Shown here: piece after piece, positions 40,561 through 48,123 of the stretch
Position numbering within the stretch: the first letter of the stretch is position 1
Layout of the letters: each line of letters opens with the position of its first letter
Source: DATHTC01 sp035456465
Lineage (GTDB): Bacteria > Actinomycetota > Thermoleophilia > Gaiellales > Gaiellaceae
Length of the DNA stretch: 64,000 nt
Direction of reading: 5' to 3'
Assembly (NCBI GenBank): GCA_035456465.1
Contig: DATIDD010000053.1
Coordinates: forward strand, 6,280-70,279
Notes under the pieces: generated by a model
Told to the model about the DNA's origin: nothing
The model's database searches: none
What the model saw: the letters and a program-made list of their open reading frames with translations, nothing else
Made by a program: the position numbers and the translations under genes

Positions 40561-41598
40561 CTAGGCGGCGTCGAGCTCGAGGCGCGGCTCGGCCGGCGCG
40601 TCGACCGCTTCGTGCTCGCTCGCGCGCTCGAGCTTCCCCTCGAGGCGGTCGAGCCGCCGCTCCGCCTCGCCGAACTTCGTCTGCGCACGCCCGAGGTGCG
40701 TGCCGACGAGGTCGAAGTCCTCCTTGAACCGCCCGAAGTCCTTCTGGAGCTGCGCGACGTAGGCCATCACCTCGTGGGCGTGCTGCTCGATCTGCAGGCC
40801 CTTGAGCCCGAGCGCGATCACCTGGAGCTGGGCGTACAGCGTCGTCGGCGACACCGGGAACACGCGCTTGTCGTGCGCGTACGAGAGCAGCGACCCGGTC
40901 TTGCCGCACACGAGCTCGTAGTAGACGCCCTCGGCCGGGAGGTACATGAGCGCGAAGTCGTAGGTGTTCTCGTCCGGCCGGATGTACTTGGCCGCGATCG
41001 CGTCGACGTGCGTCTTGAGGTCGCGGGCGAACGCCTTCTCGAACAGCGTGCGGGCGTCGTCGTCCTCGGCCTCGACCATCCGCTCCCAGTTGTCGAGCGG
41101 GAACTTCGCGTCGACGGGGATCAGCCGCTCGACCTTGATGATCGCGTCGACGCGCTCGCCGCCGCGGAAGCCGTACTGGAGCTCGTACGCGTCGGCGGGC
41201 AGCCGGTCGCGCAGGAGGTTCGCGAGCAGCAGCTCGCCGAAGCCGCCGCGGGCCTTGGGCGGGCGGAGCGCCTGCTCGAGCTTGCCGAACGCCTTCGCCT
41301 GCTCCAGCACCTGCGCGGTCGACTCGTCGACGCGGGCGAGTCGCTCGTGGATCGCCTCGCTCGTCTTCGAGGCGCTCTCGAGCCGCCGGTCGACCTTGGT
41401 GTCGAGCTCGCCGAGGCGGCGGTCCATCGTCTCGACGAGCGCCTGGAGCCTCCGGTCGACGTCGGCGTTGCGCTCCGAGAGCTGCGCGGCGCTGTCGCTG
41501 CGGAACGAGCCGAGCTCCGTGCGCAGGAGGCGGACGAGCACGACCCCACCGCCCAGGGCGGCGAGGGCGAGCAAGACGATGACGGCGGTCGTGAGCAT
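40561..41598 (-). CDS. rmuC: DNA recombination protein RmuC
   Basis: 345 residues from ATG 41598. N-terminal membrane anchor (TAVIVLLALAALGGGVVLV, 4-22), a coiled coil (about 35-105), and the RmuC domain: GGFGELLLANLLRDRLPADAYELQYGFRGGERVDAIIKV, LIPVDAKFPLDNWERM, YLPAEGVYYELVCGKTGSLLSYAHDKRVFPVSPTTLYAQLQV. The restriction-endonuclease-like core residues (VDAI...VDAKFP) are intact. It limits sequence inversions between inverted repeats; mechanism unresolved. Convergent with the baeRF gene, 7 bp apart. Confidence 0.93.
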   Translation of the reverse strand: MLTTAVIVLLALAALGGGVVLVRLLRTELGSFRSDSAAQLSERNADVDRRLQALVETMDRRLGELDTKVDRRLESASKTSEAIHERLARVDESTAQVLEQAKAFGKLEQALRPPKARGGFGELLLANLLRDRLPADAYELQYGFRGGERVDAIIKVERLIPVDAKFPLDNWERMVEAEDDDARTLFEKAFARDLKTHVDAIAAKYIRPDENTYDFALMYLPAEGVYYELVCGKTGSLLSYAHDKRVFPVSPTTLYAQLQVIALGLKGLQIEQHAHEVMAYVAQLQKDFGRFKEDFDLVGTHLGRAQTKFGEAERRLDRLEGKLERASEHEAVDAPAEPRLELDAA

Positions 41599-41663
41599 CC
41601 CGGGCCCACGAACGCTAGTCGCCGGATCGGACGGAACGGGGCCGCCGCGCGGCCCCGTCCGGG

Positions 41664-41861
41664 CTACATGCCTTCGCGCTCGGCGCGGTGCTCGGCCGCG
41701 CGGGCGCGTTCCTCGGCGGCCTCGCTCTCGGCCGCCTCGGCGCGCTCCTCGGCCGCACCCTCGGCTTCCTGGTGCACCCCCTCGGAGCGCATGCCGGCGT
41801 CGTCCATCACGTCGCCCGCGGCTTGCTTGCCGCGGCCCAGCAGCTTGTCGAGCAGGCCCAT
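41664..41861 (-). CDS. CsbD-like small stress protein
   Basis: 65 residues from ATG 41861, with AAGGAG about seven bases upstream; an upstream ATG at 41915 lacks a ribosome site. Sequence MGLLDKLLGRGKQAAGDVMDDAGMRSEGVHQE, then a monotonous Ala/Glu helix. The N-terminal KxxGxxKQAAGD-like pattern followed by SEG resembles CsbD/YjbJ (UPF0337) stress proteins, though the tail is more acidic. The promoter in front is of the sigma-F/B type, in line with general-stress control of csbD in Bacillus. Confidence 0.65.
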   Translation of the reverse strand: MGLLDKLLGRGKQAAGDVMDDAGMRSEGVHQEAEGAAEERAEAAESEAAEERARAAEHRAEREGM

Positions 41862-41898
41862 CGAGGCTCCTTCCCTCCGCAGGGTGTGTGGGCGCCGC

Positions 41899-41922
41899 AT
41901 ACCCGCTTGGGCCAAAGAAAAC
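41899..41922 (-). promoter_or_regulatory. Sigma-F/B-type promoter for the CsbD-like gene
   Basis: On the minus strand GTTT (41922-41919) and GGGTAT (41904-41899) are 14 bases apart, matching the actinobacterial stress-sigma (SigF/SigB) consensus GTTT-N14-17-GGGTAT. The ATG is 37 bases further on. A 9-bp inverted repeat GCCGGATCC/GGATCCGGC (41923-41931 and 41953-41961) lies just upstream. Confidence 0.65.
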
Positions 41923-42015
41923 GCCGGATCCGACGAACCTTTCGGCCCTTCGGGATCCGGCAGGCGAGACGCTAGGCACCTGCGGCCGCCCCGTCAAGAC
42001 CGCGGTGCCGAAAAT

Positions 42016-42035
42016 GCCGCTCGCAGCGGCTTTTT
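42016..42035. terminator. Short hairpin with T5 in the spacer before DUF3105
   Basis: GCCGCT and AGCGGC enclose CGC, followed by TTTTT on the plus strand and preceded by AAAA, so it could work on either strand. It is 37 bases before the DUF3105 start, where no plus-strand gene needs terminating, so its use is unclear. Confidence 0.5.
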
Positions 42036-42072
42036 CCGAAGCGCGCAGCCGCTCCGCTACCCTCATCCCGCC

Positions 42073-42756
42073 GTGCCGCGCAAGTCCGAGACTCCGAAGC
42101 CGCCGCGCCGCGTCCAGGCGCCGAAGCAGCGGGCTGCCGAGCGCACGCCGGACGAGCGGCGCACGTGGCGCGCGCTGATCGTCGTCGGGGCGCTCGGATT
42201 CCTCGGCCTCGCGGTCGCGCTCGGCGTGATCCTCTTCGGCGGCTCCGAGTCGGCGGCCGCGACGCTGAAGGACGCGGGCTGCACCGTGCAGACGTACACG
42301 TCGCAGGGCCAGGCGCACGTCCAGCAGCTTCCGAAGGGCTTCAAGTACAACTCGTTCCCGCCCACGACCGGGCCGCACAACCCCGTGCCCGCGCCGTACG
42401 ACTTCTACGAGCAGCCGGTCGAGGAGCTGCGGCTCGTCCACAACCTCGAGCACGGCGGCATCGTCGTGCAGTACGGCTCGGAGGTCCCGCAGGAGCAGCG
42501 CGACCGGATCGCGGCCTGGTGGCGCGACGACCCGAACGGGATCGTCGTGGCGTCGCTCCCCGCCCTGAAGAAGACGATCGCCCTCGCGGCGTGGACGGCG
42601 CAGTACCGCGGCAGCGACCCGTCGCCGCAGGACCAGCAGGGCGTCCTCGCCAAGTGCCCGGCGTTCGACGAGGGCGCGTTCGACGCGTTCGTCGACGAGT
42701 ACGGCTTCCACGGCCCGGAGCGCTTCGACCGCATCATGCTCGCGCCGGGCACCTAG
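42073..42756 (+). CDS. DUF3105 membrane-anchored protein
   Basis: 227 residues from GTG 42073. A basic N-terminus (PRKSETPKPPRRVQAPKQRA), one membrane helix (about 34-56, ALIVVGALGFLGLAVALGVILFGG) and an extracytoplasmic DUF3105 domain: SFPPTTGPHNPVPAPYDFYEQPVEELRLVHNLEHGGIVVQYG, where the P-x-S-GPH-like and HNLEHGG motifs are diagnostic, plus two cysteines that could form a disulfide (TLKDAGCTV and LAKCPAF). Function unknown. A TACCCT box lies 9 bases upstream. Confidence 0.9.
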   Translation: MPRKSETPKPPRRVQAPKQRAAERTPDERRTWRALIVVGALGFLGLAVALGVILFGGSESAAATLKDAGCTVQTYTSQGQAHVQQLPKGFKYNSFPPTTGPHNPVPAPYDFYEQPVEELRLVHNLEHGGIVVQYGSEVPQEQRDRIAAWWRDDPNGIVVASLPALKKTIALAAWTAQYRGSDPSPQDQQGVLAKCPAFDEGAFDAFVDEYGFHGPERFDRIMLAPGT

Positions 42757-42783
42757 CCCACGCGGACGCACGCGGGGGTCGAG

Positions 42784-42868
42784 TGCCGGGGGAGGGAGTC
42801 GAACCCTCACGGCCCGAGGGCCGCCCGAGTTTAAGTCGGGTGCGTCTGACCAGTTCCGCCACCCCGGC
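42784..42868 (-). tRNA. tRNA-Leu (anticodon UAA)
   Basis: 85 bases on the minus strand. Acceptor stem GCCGGGG/CCCCGGC with discriminator A, anticodon stem CCCGA/TCGGG around CTTAAAC (UAA), a long type-II variable arm (GGCGGCCCTCGGGCCG region) and T-arm GAGGG-TTCGACT-CCCTC. No CCA is encoded. A TACCAT -10-like box on the minus strand (42882-42877) lies 8 bases before the 5' end. Confidence 0.96.
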
Positions 42869-42876
42869 CGGCCCGG

Positions 42877-42882
42877 ATGGTA
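42877..42882 (-). promoter_or_regulatory. Putative -10 box of tRNA-Leu
   Basis: TACCAT on the minus strand, 8 bases upstream of the tRNA 5' end; divergent from the gdh promoter. Confidence 0.45.
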
Positions 42883-42907
42883 GCCCCCCGGATCGCCGCC
42901 TCCTCAC

Positions 42908-42913
42908 TACACT
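42908..42913 (+). promoter_or_regulatory. Putative -10 box of gdh (leaderless-type)
   Basis: TACACT, identical to the box before ffh, ends 7 bases before the GTG at 42921. Confidence 0.5.
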
Positions 42914-42920
42914 CAGCCGC

Positions 42921-44207
42921 GTGACCGACGTCGGCCACGCTCCCGCCGAGCCGCAGCTCGAGTGGGACACGCCCCTCTTCCGCACGGCGCAGACGCAGTT
43001 CGAGCAGGCGCTTCCGTACGCGGGCATCTCGGACGGCGTCGCCGAGCGCCTGCGGTATCCCGAGCGTGCGTTCATCGTCTCGATCCCGGTGCGGATGGAC
43101 GACGGCTCGCTGCGCGTCTTCCCGGGCTATCGCGTGCAGCACTCGACGGTGCTCGGTCCGACGAAGGGCGGGATCCGTTACGACGCCGAGGTCAACCTCG
43201 GCGAGTGCGCGGCGCTCGCAGTCTGGATGACGTGGAAGTGCGCGCTGCTCCGGCTCCCCTACGGCGGGGCGAAGGGCGGCGTCCGCTGCGATCCGCGCGC
43301 GCTCTCCCTGGGCGAGGTCGAGCGGCTCACGCGGCGCTTCACCTCGGAGCTGCTGCCGGTGATCGGGCCGCAGGAGGACATCCCCGCTCCGGACATGGCC
43401 ACGAACGAGCAGACGATGGCGTGGCTGATGGACACGTACTCGATGCAGAAGGGGCACGCGGTGCCGGAGATCGTCACCGGGAAGCCGATCTCCGTGGGCG
43501 GCTCCGTGTTCCGGCACGAGGCGACCGGCGCCGGCGTCGTGATGGTGACCGAGCGGGCGTGCCAGCGGCTCGAGCTGCCGCTCCCGGGGCAGCGGTGCGT
43601 CGTGCAGGGCTTCGGCAACGTCGGCGGCGTCGCCGCGCAGGAGCTCGACGCCAAGGGCGCGCTCGTCGTCGCCGTCTCCGACGTGTCCGGCGGCGTCCAC
43701 GACGAGCGCGGGCTCGACCTGCCCGCGCTCCGCGCGTGGATCGCCGAGCACGGGACGCTCGAGGGCCTGCCCGACGTCGAGCACGTCTCCAACACGGAGC
43801 TGCTCGAGCTGCCGTGCGACATCCTCGTCCTCGCCGCGCGCGAGGACCAGGTGACCGAGGAGAACGCGGACCGGCTCCACGCGCGCCTGATCGTGGAGGG
43901 CGCCAACGGCCCGACGTCGGTCGAGGCCGACGCGATCCTGCGCGAGCGCGGCATCCCGGTCCTCCCGGACGTGCTGACGAACGCGGGCGGCGTCACCGTC
44001 TCCTACTTCGAGTGGGTGCAGGACCTCGGACGCCTGTTCTGGGGGCGCGACGAGATCCGGGCCAAGCTCGCCGACAAGCTGGCCGACGCCTTCGACCGCG
44101 TCTGGGAGCTGTCGCAGGGCGAGGGGATCAGCCTGCGCGAGGCGGCGCTCGTGTCCGGGATCCGGGACGTCGCCGCCGCCCTCGACGCCCGCGGGATCTA
44201 CCCGTGA
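42921..44207 (+). CDS. gdhA: Glutamate dehydrogenase
   Basis: 428 residues. The hexameric Glu/Leu/Phe/Val dehydrogenase signatures are complete: FPGYRVQHSTVLGPTKGGIRYDAEVNLGE, LALLRLPYGGAKGGV-type lysine loop (LLRLPYGGAKGGV), GPQEDIPAPDMATNEQTMAWLMDTYS, TGKPISVGGSVFRHEATGAGV, the NAD-binding GFGNVGGVAAQEL and EGANGPTSVEAD, LTNAGGVTVSYFEWVQD. It interconverts glutamate and 2-oxoglutarate plus ammonia; the short form suggests an NAD- or dual-specific enzyme. GTG start; its stop overlaps the CBS gene. Confidence 0.95.
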   Translation: MTDVGHAPAEPQLEWDTPLFRTAQTQFEQALPYAGISDGVAERLRYPERAFIVSIPVRMDDGSLRVFPGYRVQHSTVLGPTKGGIRYDAEVNLGECAALAVWMTWKCALLRLPYGGAKGGVRCDPRALSLGEVERLTRRFTSELLPVIGPQEDIPAPDMATNEQTMAWLMDTYSMQKGHAVPEIVTGKPISVGGSVFRHEATGAGVVMVTERACQRLELPLPGQRCVVQGFGNVGGVAAQELDAKGALVVAVSDVSGGVHDERGLDLPALRAWIAEHGTLEGLPDVEHVSNTELLELPCDILVLAAREDQVTEENADRLHARLIVEGANGPTSVEADAILRERGIPVLPDVLTNAGGVTVSYFEWVQDLGRLFWGRDEIRAKLADKLADAFDRVWELSQGEGISLREAALVSGIRDVAAALDARGIYP

Positions 44208-44626
44208 CCACCGTGCGCGACGAGCAGGAGCACGTTCGCGACGCGATGCTGCGCGACCCGCTCGCGCTCCCCGGCGACGCGACGGCGCAGCAGGCGGGCG
44301 AGGCTCTGTCCCCGGCCGAGGTGCGCGCGGTGCTCGTGTGCGAGGACGACCGGCTGGTCGGCGTCGTCACGCGCAAGACGCTCGTCCGCGAGGTGGTCGC
44401 GCGCGGCCTCGACCCGCGGGCGACACGGCTGCGGCAGATCGCGGAGGAGCCGCTGTTCACGCTCGACGCGTCGCTCCCGCTCGACGAGGCCTTCCGGATG
44501 CTCGAGGAGCACGACCTCGAGCGCGTCCCGGTGACGGAGGACGGCCGGCTGGTCGGCGTGCTCTCGCGCAGCGTGCTGCAGCGCCGGCTCGCCTACGACG
44601 AGGAGGCCGAGCCGGCCGACGCGTAG
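44204..44626 (+). CDS. Two-CBS-domain protein
   Basis: 140 residues from a GTG overlapping the gdh stop. Two CBS repeats: VRDAMLRDPLALPGDATAQQAGEAL...RAVLVCEDDRLVGVVTRKTLVREV (about 10-65) and RQIAEEPLFTLDASLPLDEAFRMLEEHDLERVPVTEDGRLVGVLSRSVLQRRL (about 78-130). CBS pairs bind adenine nucleotides and act as energy sensors. Translational coupling to glutamate dehydrogenase suggests a regulatory link, which is inference. Confidence 0.9.
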   Translation: MTTVRDEQEHVRDAMLRDPLALPGDATAQQAGEALSPAEVRAVLVCEDDRLVGVVTRKTLVREVVARGLDPRATRLRQIAEEPLFTLDASLPLDEAFRMLEEHDLERVPVTEDGRLVGVLSRSVLQRRLAYDEEAEPADA

Positions 44627-44675
44627 GGCGGCCCCGGCCGTGGAGCCCCGTCGTGCACGGCGGGCCGCGGCGGCG

Positions 44676-44681
44676 TAGGGT
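44676..44681 (+). promoter_or_regulatory. Putative -10 box of the secreted-protein gene (leaderless-type)
   Basis: TAGGGT ends 6 bases before the GTG at 44688. Confidence 0.4.
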
Positions 44682-44687
44682 CCGCCC

Positions 44688-45191
44688 GTGGAGAGGTGGC
44701 GCCTCCGGCGGGCCGGCTTCGTGCTGCTGTGCGCGCTCGCCGCGCTGGCGACCGGCGGCGCGATGGTGTGGGTGCTCGCGCCAGGCGGCGCGGCCGCGAG
44801 GGAGCGCCACGCGTGCGCGCCGCCCGGGACGAGCGCGACGGCGGTCCGCGACCGCTTCGTCGCCACCGCCGTCCTGCGCGTCGACACCGCGTGCTCGTAC
44901 GAGCTCGTCACGCCCGAGTTGCGGCAGGGGCTCACGCGCGAGCAGTGGGCCGCCGGCGAGATCCCGGTGATCCCGTTCCACACGGCGCTGCCCGGTCGCG
45001 TCACCGTCCGGGTGGCGCCGCGCGACGCGCCTCCCGGCCAGCGCGCCAGCCTCGTCTCGCTGACGGCGGCAGACATCGGCGAGTACGTGTTCGAGGTCGT
45101 GCTGGTGCGCCGCGCGGGGCGCTGGCTCGTCGGCTACTGGAACGCCGCACCCTGGGGCGCGGCGCTGTCCGCACCGCGCGCGTCGCCGTAG
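44688..45191 (+). CDS. Hypothetical exported or membrane-anchored protein
   Basis: 167 residues. An Arg-rich N-terminus and one hydrophobic segment (about 9-32, AGFVLLCALAALATGGAMVWVLA) form a signal anchor or uncleaved signal peptide. The rest contains two cysteines (HACAPPG and DTACSYEL), a mid SYELVTPELRQGLTREQWAAG segment and a C-terminal GEYVFEVVLVRRAGRWLVGYWNAAPWG. That last strand pattern, a phenylalanine/arginine beta strand ending in GRWLVxYW, resembles NTF2-like or SnoaL-type folds used in secreted actinobacterial proteins. Function unknown. Confidence 0.7.
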   Translation: MERWRLRRAGFVLLCALAALATGGAMVWVLAPGGAAARERHACAPPGTSATAVRDRFVATAVLRVDTACSYELVTPELRQGLTREQWAAGEIPVIPFHTALPGRVTVRVAPRDAPPGQRASLVSLTAADIGEYVFEVVLVRRAGRWLVGYWNAAPWGAALSAPRASP

Positions 45192-45323
45192 GCGCGGCGC
45201 CGTTGCGGACGAGTGTCGTCGTGTTCTCCTCCGCCGCAGTGGCGCCGTCCGCCGCACCGGTGTCGAGGTAGCCGTACCGTTTCCGTCGGCTCGAAGGCAT
45301 AGGCTCGGGTCATGGCGTCCGAG

Positions 45324-46259
45324 TCAGCAGCAGGTGTAGGCGCCCGGGGGCGCGGCACCTTCGAGCGGAGCGGGGAGGTCGGCGGCGGCGAGCGCCGCCC
45401 CGTCCAGGAGATCCCGCTCGCTCGCCTCGAGCTCGTCGAGCCCGAAGCGCCGCAGCACCTCCGCGACGATCGCGACACCGGCGACGATCACGGGCGCCCG
45501 CTCGGGGTCGAGCCCGGGGACGCGTCGCCGCTCGTCCGGCGGCAGCCCCGCCAGGCGCGCGAGCTGGGCCTCCACGTGGTCGACGCCGATGAGGTGGCCG
45601 TGGACGAGGTCGGGATCCTCGGCGGCGAGGCCGAGGTCGATCGTCGCGAGCGTCGTGACCGTGCCGGCGACGCCGACCGCGCCCGTGACGCGAGCGGCGA
45701 CGCCGTCGGGGACCCGTCCGGCGAGCACGCGCGCGACCTCGCGTCGCAGCGCCGGGACGTCGTCGCCGAAGCGCTCGGTCATCCGCACGCAGCCGACGTC
45801 GAGGCTCGCACGGAAGCCGCCGTCGGCGAGGACGAGCTCCGTCGAGCCCCCGCCGACGTCGACGACGACCGTGGCCGGGTCGAGCGTGCGACCGACGGAC
45901 ACGCCCCGCACGGTCAGCTCCGCCTCCTCGTCGCCGCTGAGCAGCCGGGTGGCGAAGCCGTAGCTCCACTCGATCTCGCCGAGGAAGGCCTCTCCGTTCT
46001 CGGCGTCCCGCACCGCGCTCGTCGCGACGAGCAGCACCCGCTCGGCGCCGTGCGCCTCCGCGGCCCGGCGGAACTCGGCGAGGACGTTCCGCACTCGGGC
46101 GATCGGGACCGGGAGCAGGCGCCTGCGCGCGTCGACGCCCTCGCCGAGGCGCGTGATCGCGAGCCGGCGGTCGAGCGCGCGGACGCTGCCGTCGTCGACG
46201 TCGGCGACGAGCAGCCTGGTGGAGTTCGTGCCGAGGTCGACCGCTCCGACGACCGTCAC
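45324..46259 (-). CDS. ppx: Ppx/GppA family exopolyphosphatase
   Basis: 311 residues. Actin-like ATPase-fold phosphatase with VGAVDLGTNSTRLLVAD (phosphate loop 1), TRLGEGVDARRRLLP, VATSAVRDAENGEAFL, VVVDVGGGSTELVLADG (phosphate loop 2) and VAGTVTTLATIDLGL. This is the single-domain actinobacterial Ppx type, about 310-345 residues. It hydrolyses polyphosphate or pppGpp. GTG start overlaps the stop of the coiled-coil membrane gene upstream. Confidence 0.93.
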   Translation of the reverse strand: MTVVGAVDLGTNSTRLLVADVDDGSVRALDRRLAITRLGEGVDARRRLLPVPIARVRNVLAEFRRAAEAHGAERVLLVATSAVRDAENGEAFLGEIEWSYGFATRLLSGDEEAELTVRGVSVGRTLDPATVVVDVGGGSTELVLADGGFRASLDVGCVRMTERFGDDVPALRREVARVLAGRVPDGVAARVTGAVGVAGTVTTLATIDLGLAAEDPDLVHGHLIGVDHVEAQLARLAGLPPDERRRVPGLDPERAPVIVAGVAIVAEVLRRFGLDELEASERDLLDGAALAAADLPAPLEGAAPPGAYTCC

Positions 46260-46576
46260 TTGCGCGGGACGACCCAGGTCGCGCGCGCAATGCCTGCGCG
46301 AACGTCGGCCAGCGCCGCGGTCAGGATCGCGAGCCGCGCGCGGCTGCGCGCGAGGCGCGCCGTCGCCTCGGCGAGGCGTCCGCTGCCGTCCTCGAGCGCG
46401 CCGGCCTTGGCCGCGGCCGCGTCCGTCGCCTCGGTCAGCCGCAGCGACGTTTCCGAGACGACTCGCGAGAACGACCGGAATCCGCGCCAGGCCGCGAGCG
46501 TTCTGACGACCAGGAAGGCGATCGATCCGGCCAGGGCGGCGATGGAGATCCCGAGCGACAGCCAGACGAGCACCAC
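46256..46576 (-). CDS. Hypothetical membrane protein with helical tail
   Basis: 106 residues from GTG 46576; a second GTG at 46573 is equally possible, and an in-frame upstream start at 46645 would add a non-conserved Arg-rich segment. One membrane helix (about 3-27, LVWLSLGISIAALAGSIAFLVVRTL), then a charged Ala-rich helix with Leu/Arg spacing typical of a coiled coil (EATARLARSRARLAILTAALADVRAG). It resembles DUF948-like anchored coiled coils. Co-transcribed with ppx (GTGA overlap) and divergent from the PAP2 gene with a gap of about 19 bp. Confidence 0.6.
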   Translation of the reverse strand: MVLVWLSLGISIAALAGSIAFLVVRTLAAWRGFRSFSRVVSETSLRLTEATDAAAAKAGALEDGSGRLAEATARLARSRARLAILTAALADVRAGIARATWVVPRK

Positions 46577-46595
46577 GGCGTCGGCGATCCTACCC

Positions 46596-47372
46596 GTGCT
46601 CGGCCTCGTGACCGCGCTGCTGCCGGCGCTGCGCCGGCGGCGCAACGGGCTGCAGCAGATCGCGATCGTGCTGGCGGCCGTGGGCGTCTACGAGTCGGTC
46701 CGGATCGCGATCACGCCGAACTGGGACCTGGCGATGCGCAACGCGCAGCGCATCTGGGAATGGGAGCAGGCGCTGCGGGTCAACCTCGAGGAGCCGATCC
46801 AGCAGTTCTTCCTCGCCATCCCCGACGCCGTCGAGGCCCTGAACGTCTTCTACTTCGTCGGCCACTTCCTGCTCACGGGGCTGTTCTTCCTGTGGCTGTA
46901 CCGGCGCAGCGGCGAGGGCTTCCGCGCCTTCCGCAACGGCTTCTTCGTCGCGACGACGATCGCCCTGCTCGTGCACTGGCAGTTCCCGACCGCGCCGCCG
47001 CGCCTCGCCGACGTCGGCCTCGTGGACACCCTCCGCGCCCTCTCCGGGATCGACATCGGCTCGCACAGGAGCGAGGCGCTGTCGAACCCGGTGTTCGCGG
47101 TGCCGTCGCTGCACGCGGGCTACGCCGCCGGCGTGGGGGCCGGACTCGTGCTCTACGCGCGCCGGCGCTGGGTGCGCGTCGTCGGCGTCCTCTACCCGCT
47201 GCTCGTCATCCTGACCATCGTCGTCACCGGCAACCACTTCCTCTTCGACGCGGCCGCCGGACTGCTCGTGATGGCGCTCGGATTCGGCTTGGCAGCGGCG
47301 GTTGGGCGCCTCTGGCCCGGCGGGGACGGTGCTATACTCGAGCCAGCGACGCGGGGTGGAGCAGTCAGGTAG
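46596..47372 (+). CDS. PAP2-superfamily inositol phosphotransferase-like membrane protein
   Basis: 258 residues from GTG 46596. Five or six membrane helices with the lipid-phosphatase blocks FPTAPPRL (motif 1), VPSLHAGYAAG (motif 2, P-S-x-H) and VTGNHFLFDAAAG (motif 3, H-x3-D). This pattern matches the Aur1/IPS-like and mycobacterial inositol-phospholipid branch of PAP2. It transfers or removes a lipid-linked phosphate at the membrane. The last seven codons and the stop lie inside the initiator tRNA gene, an unusual overlap. Confidence 0.82.
   Translation: MLGLVTALLPALRRRRNGLQQIAIVLAAVGVYESVRIAITPNWDLAMRNAQRIWEWEQALRVNLEEPIQQFFLAIPDAVEALNVFYFVGHFLLTGLFFLWLYRRSGEGFRAFRNGFFVATTIALLVHWQFPTAPPRLADVGLVDTLRALSGIDIGSHRSEALSNPVFAVPSLHAGYAAGVGAGLVLYARRRWVRVVGVLYPLLVILTIVVTGNHFLFDAAAGLLVMALGFGLAAAVGRLWPGGDGAILEPATRGGAVR
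47333..47338 (+). promoter_or_regulatory. -10 box of initiator tRNA, inside the PAP2 gene
   Basis: TATACT, 11 bases before the tRNA 5' end. It is in the coding part of the PAP2 gene, so the tRNA promoter constrains that protein's C-terminal codons. Confidence 0.6.
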
Positions 47373-47423
47373 CTCGCCGGGCTCATAACCCGGAGGTCGC
47401 GGGTTCAAATCCCGCCCCCGCTA
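47350..47423 (+). tRNA. Initiator tRNA-Met (CAU)
   Basis: 74 bases. Anticodon loop CTCATAA (CAU) between CCGGG and CCCGG, i.e. the three consecutive G-C pairs that mark initiator tRNAs. Acceptor stem GCGGGG/CCCCGC, with bases 1 and 72 (C and T) unpaired, another initiator hallmark. T-arm GCGGG-TTCAAAT-CCCGC. No CCA is encoded. The 5' 23 bases overlap the end of the PAP2 gene. Confidence 0.97.
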
Positions 47424-47426
47424 TCG

Positions 47427-47451
47427 AAAAGCCCCGCATAACGGGGCTTTT
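47427..47451 (+). terminator. Intrinsic terminator of initiator tRNA
   Basis: AAAAGCCCCG and CGGGGCTTTT form a perfect 10-bp stem with loop CATAA, right after the tRNA; it could work on both strands. Confidence 0.85.
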
Positions 47452-47483
47452 CTCGTTCCGGGGTTGCGGATCGTTCGGTTTTT

Positions 47484-47501
47484 GCTACCCGTCTTGCTAC
47501 C
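47484..47501. repeat. Tandem GCTACCC repeat, possible integrase arm site
   Basis: Two copies of TTGCTACCC occur 12 bases apart, overlapping the stop codon of the integrase remnant. Paired short direct repeats next to integrase genes can be arm-binding sites of the recombinase; that role is inferred. Confidence 0.45.
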
Positions 47502-47752
47502 CAAACAGGCCCGAACATCCTGACCTCGCTCGTCTCGGCTGCGCCGGGGACAGCACCTGGGCGGCGTGGATGTAGCGGTCCGTGATCGTGCTCTGGGAGT
47601 GCCCTGCCTTCGCCTGCACGTAGGCGTGAGGATTGCCGGCGGCCGCCTCATGGGTGAGAGCGGTGTGCCGAAAGGTCGTGCCAGGGCCGGAACGGCTTGG
47701 TGATCCCGGCGGCCTTCAGCGCGGGCTTCATGTAGAGCGTCGCGGGCGTCAC
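47497..47752 (-). pseudogene. Remnant of a tyrosine-type site-specific integrase
   Basis: The minus strand reads YMKPALKAAGITKPFRPWHDL, then after skipping one base (an extra T in CCTTTCGG, 47671-47673) continues RHTALTHEAAAGNPHAYVQAKAGHSQSTITDRYIHAAQ and ends at TAG 47497. These are the C-terminal R-H-x-x-T, G-H-S and R-Y-I-H (nucleophile tyrosine) motifs of phage/ICE integrases. Upstream of 47752 the frame hits a stop and only scattered similarity remains. It lies 73 bp after the initiator tRNA, the classical place for an integrase next to its attachment site. Dead gene: frameshifted and N-terminally lost. Confidence 0.8.
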
Positions 47753-47922
47753 GCAGCGTCACGCCCGTCGCGAGGTGGTGGTTGCCGTGGAGGGCTGGGT
47801 CGAGGTCGACGGTGAGGTCTTCGGTGCTGCACCGCCTGCCGCTCCTGCAACTCCCGCCTCGCCGCCGATTCCTAAGCAGCGGATCCCGGCAACACCCCCG
47901 CACCGCGCCGCGCAAAAACGGC
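47753..47922. other. Decayed spacer upstream of the integrase remnant
   Basis: No intact gene is seen. Minus-strand fragments such as EDLTVDLDPALHGNHHLATG may be further frame-broken integrase, but similarity is too weak to call. Confidence 0.4.
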
Positions 47923-48123
47923 CTAGTGGCGTTTGTGCCTGTCTCTCTCCGCCTGATCCCAGTCGAGGTGTGAATCCTCCATGCGCCCGACGGCGAACCA
48001 CAGCGCTACGCCCGGTATCAGACCCGCGAACACGACGACCGCGGCCCAGCCCCACGAAAACGCAAATCCGAGGACGACCGCGAGAAGCAAGTACAGACCA
48101 ACGAGAACACCGAGGCGACTCAC
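47923..48123 (-). CDS. Small membrane protein (66 aa)
   Basis: 66 residues from GTG 48123. Two hydrophobic helices (VLVGLYLLLAVVLGFAFSWG and AVVVFAGLIPGVALWFAVG) and a charged C-terminal tail, MEDSHLDWDQAERDRHKRH. No family recognised. The frame is intact although it lies in a degraded stretch. A GGAG lies about 13 bases upstream, not ideal spacing, so a different start within a few codons is possible. Confidence 0.6.
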   Translation of the reverse strand: MSRLGVLVGLYLLLAVVLGFAFSWGWAAVVVFAGLIPGVALWFAVGRMEDSHLDWDQAERDRHKRH

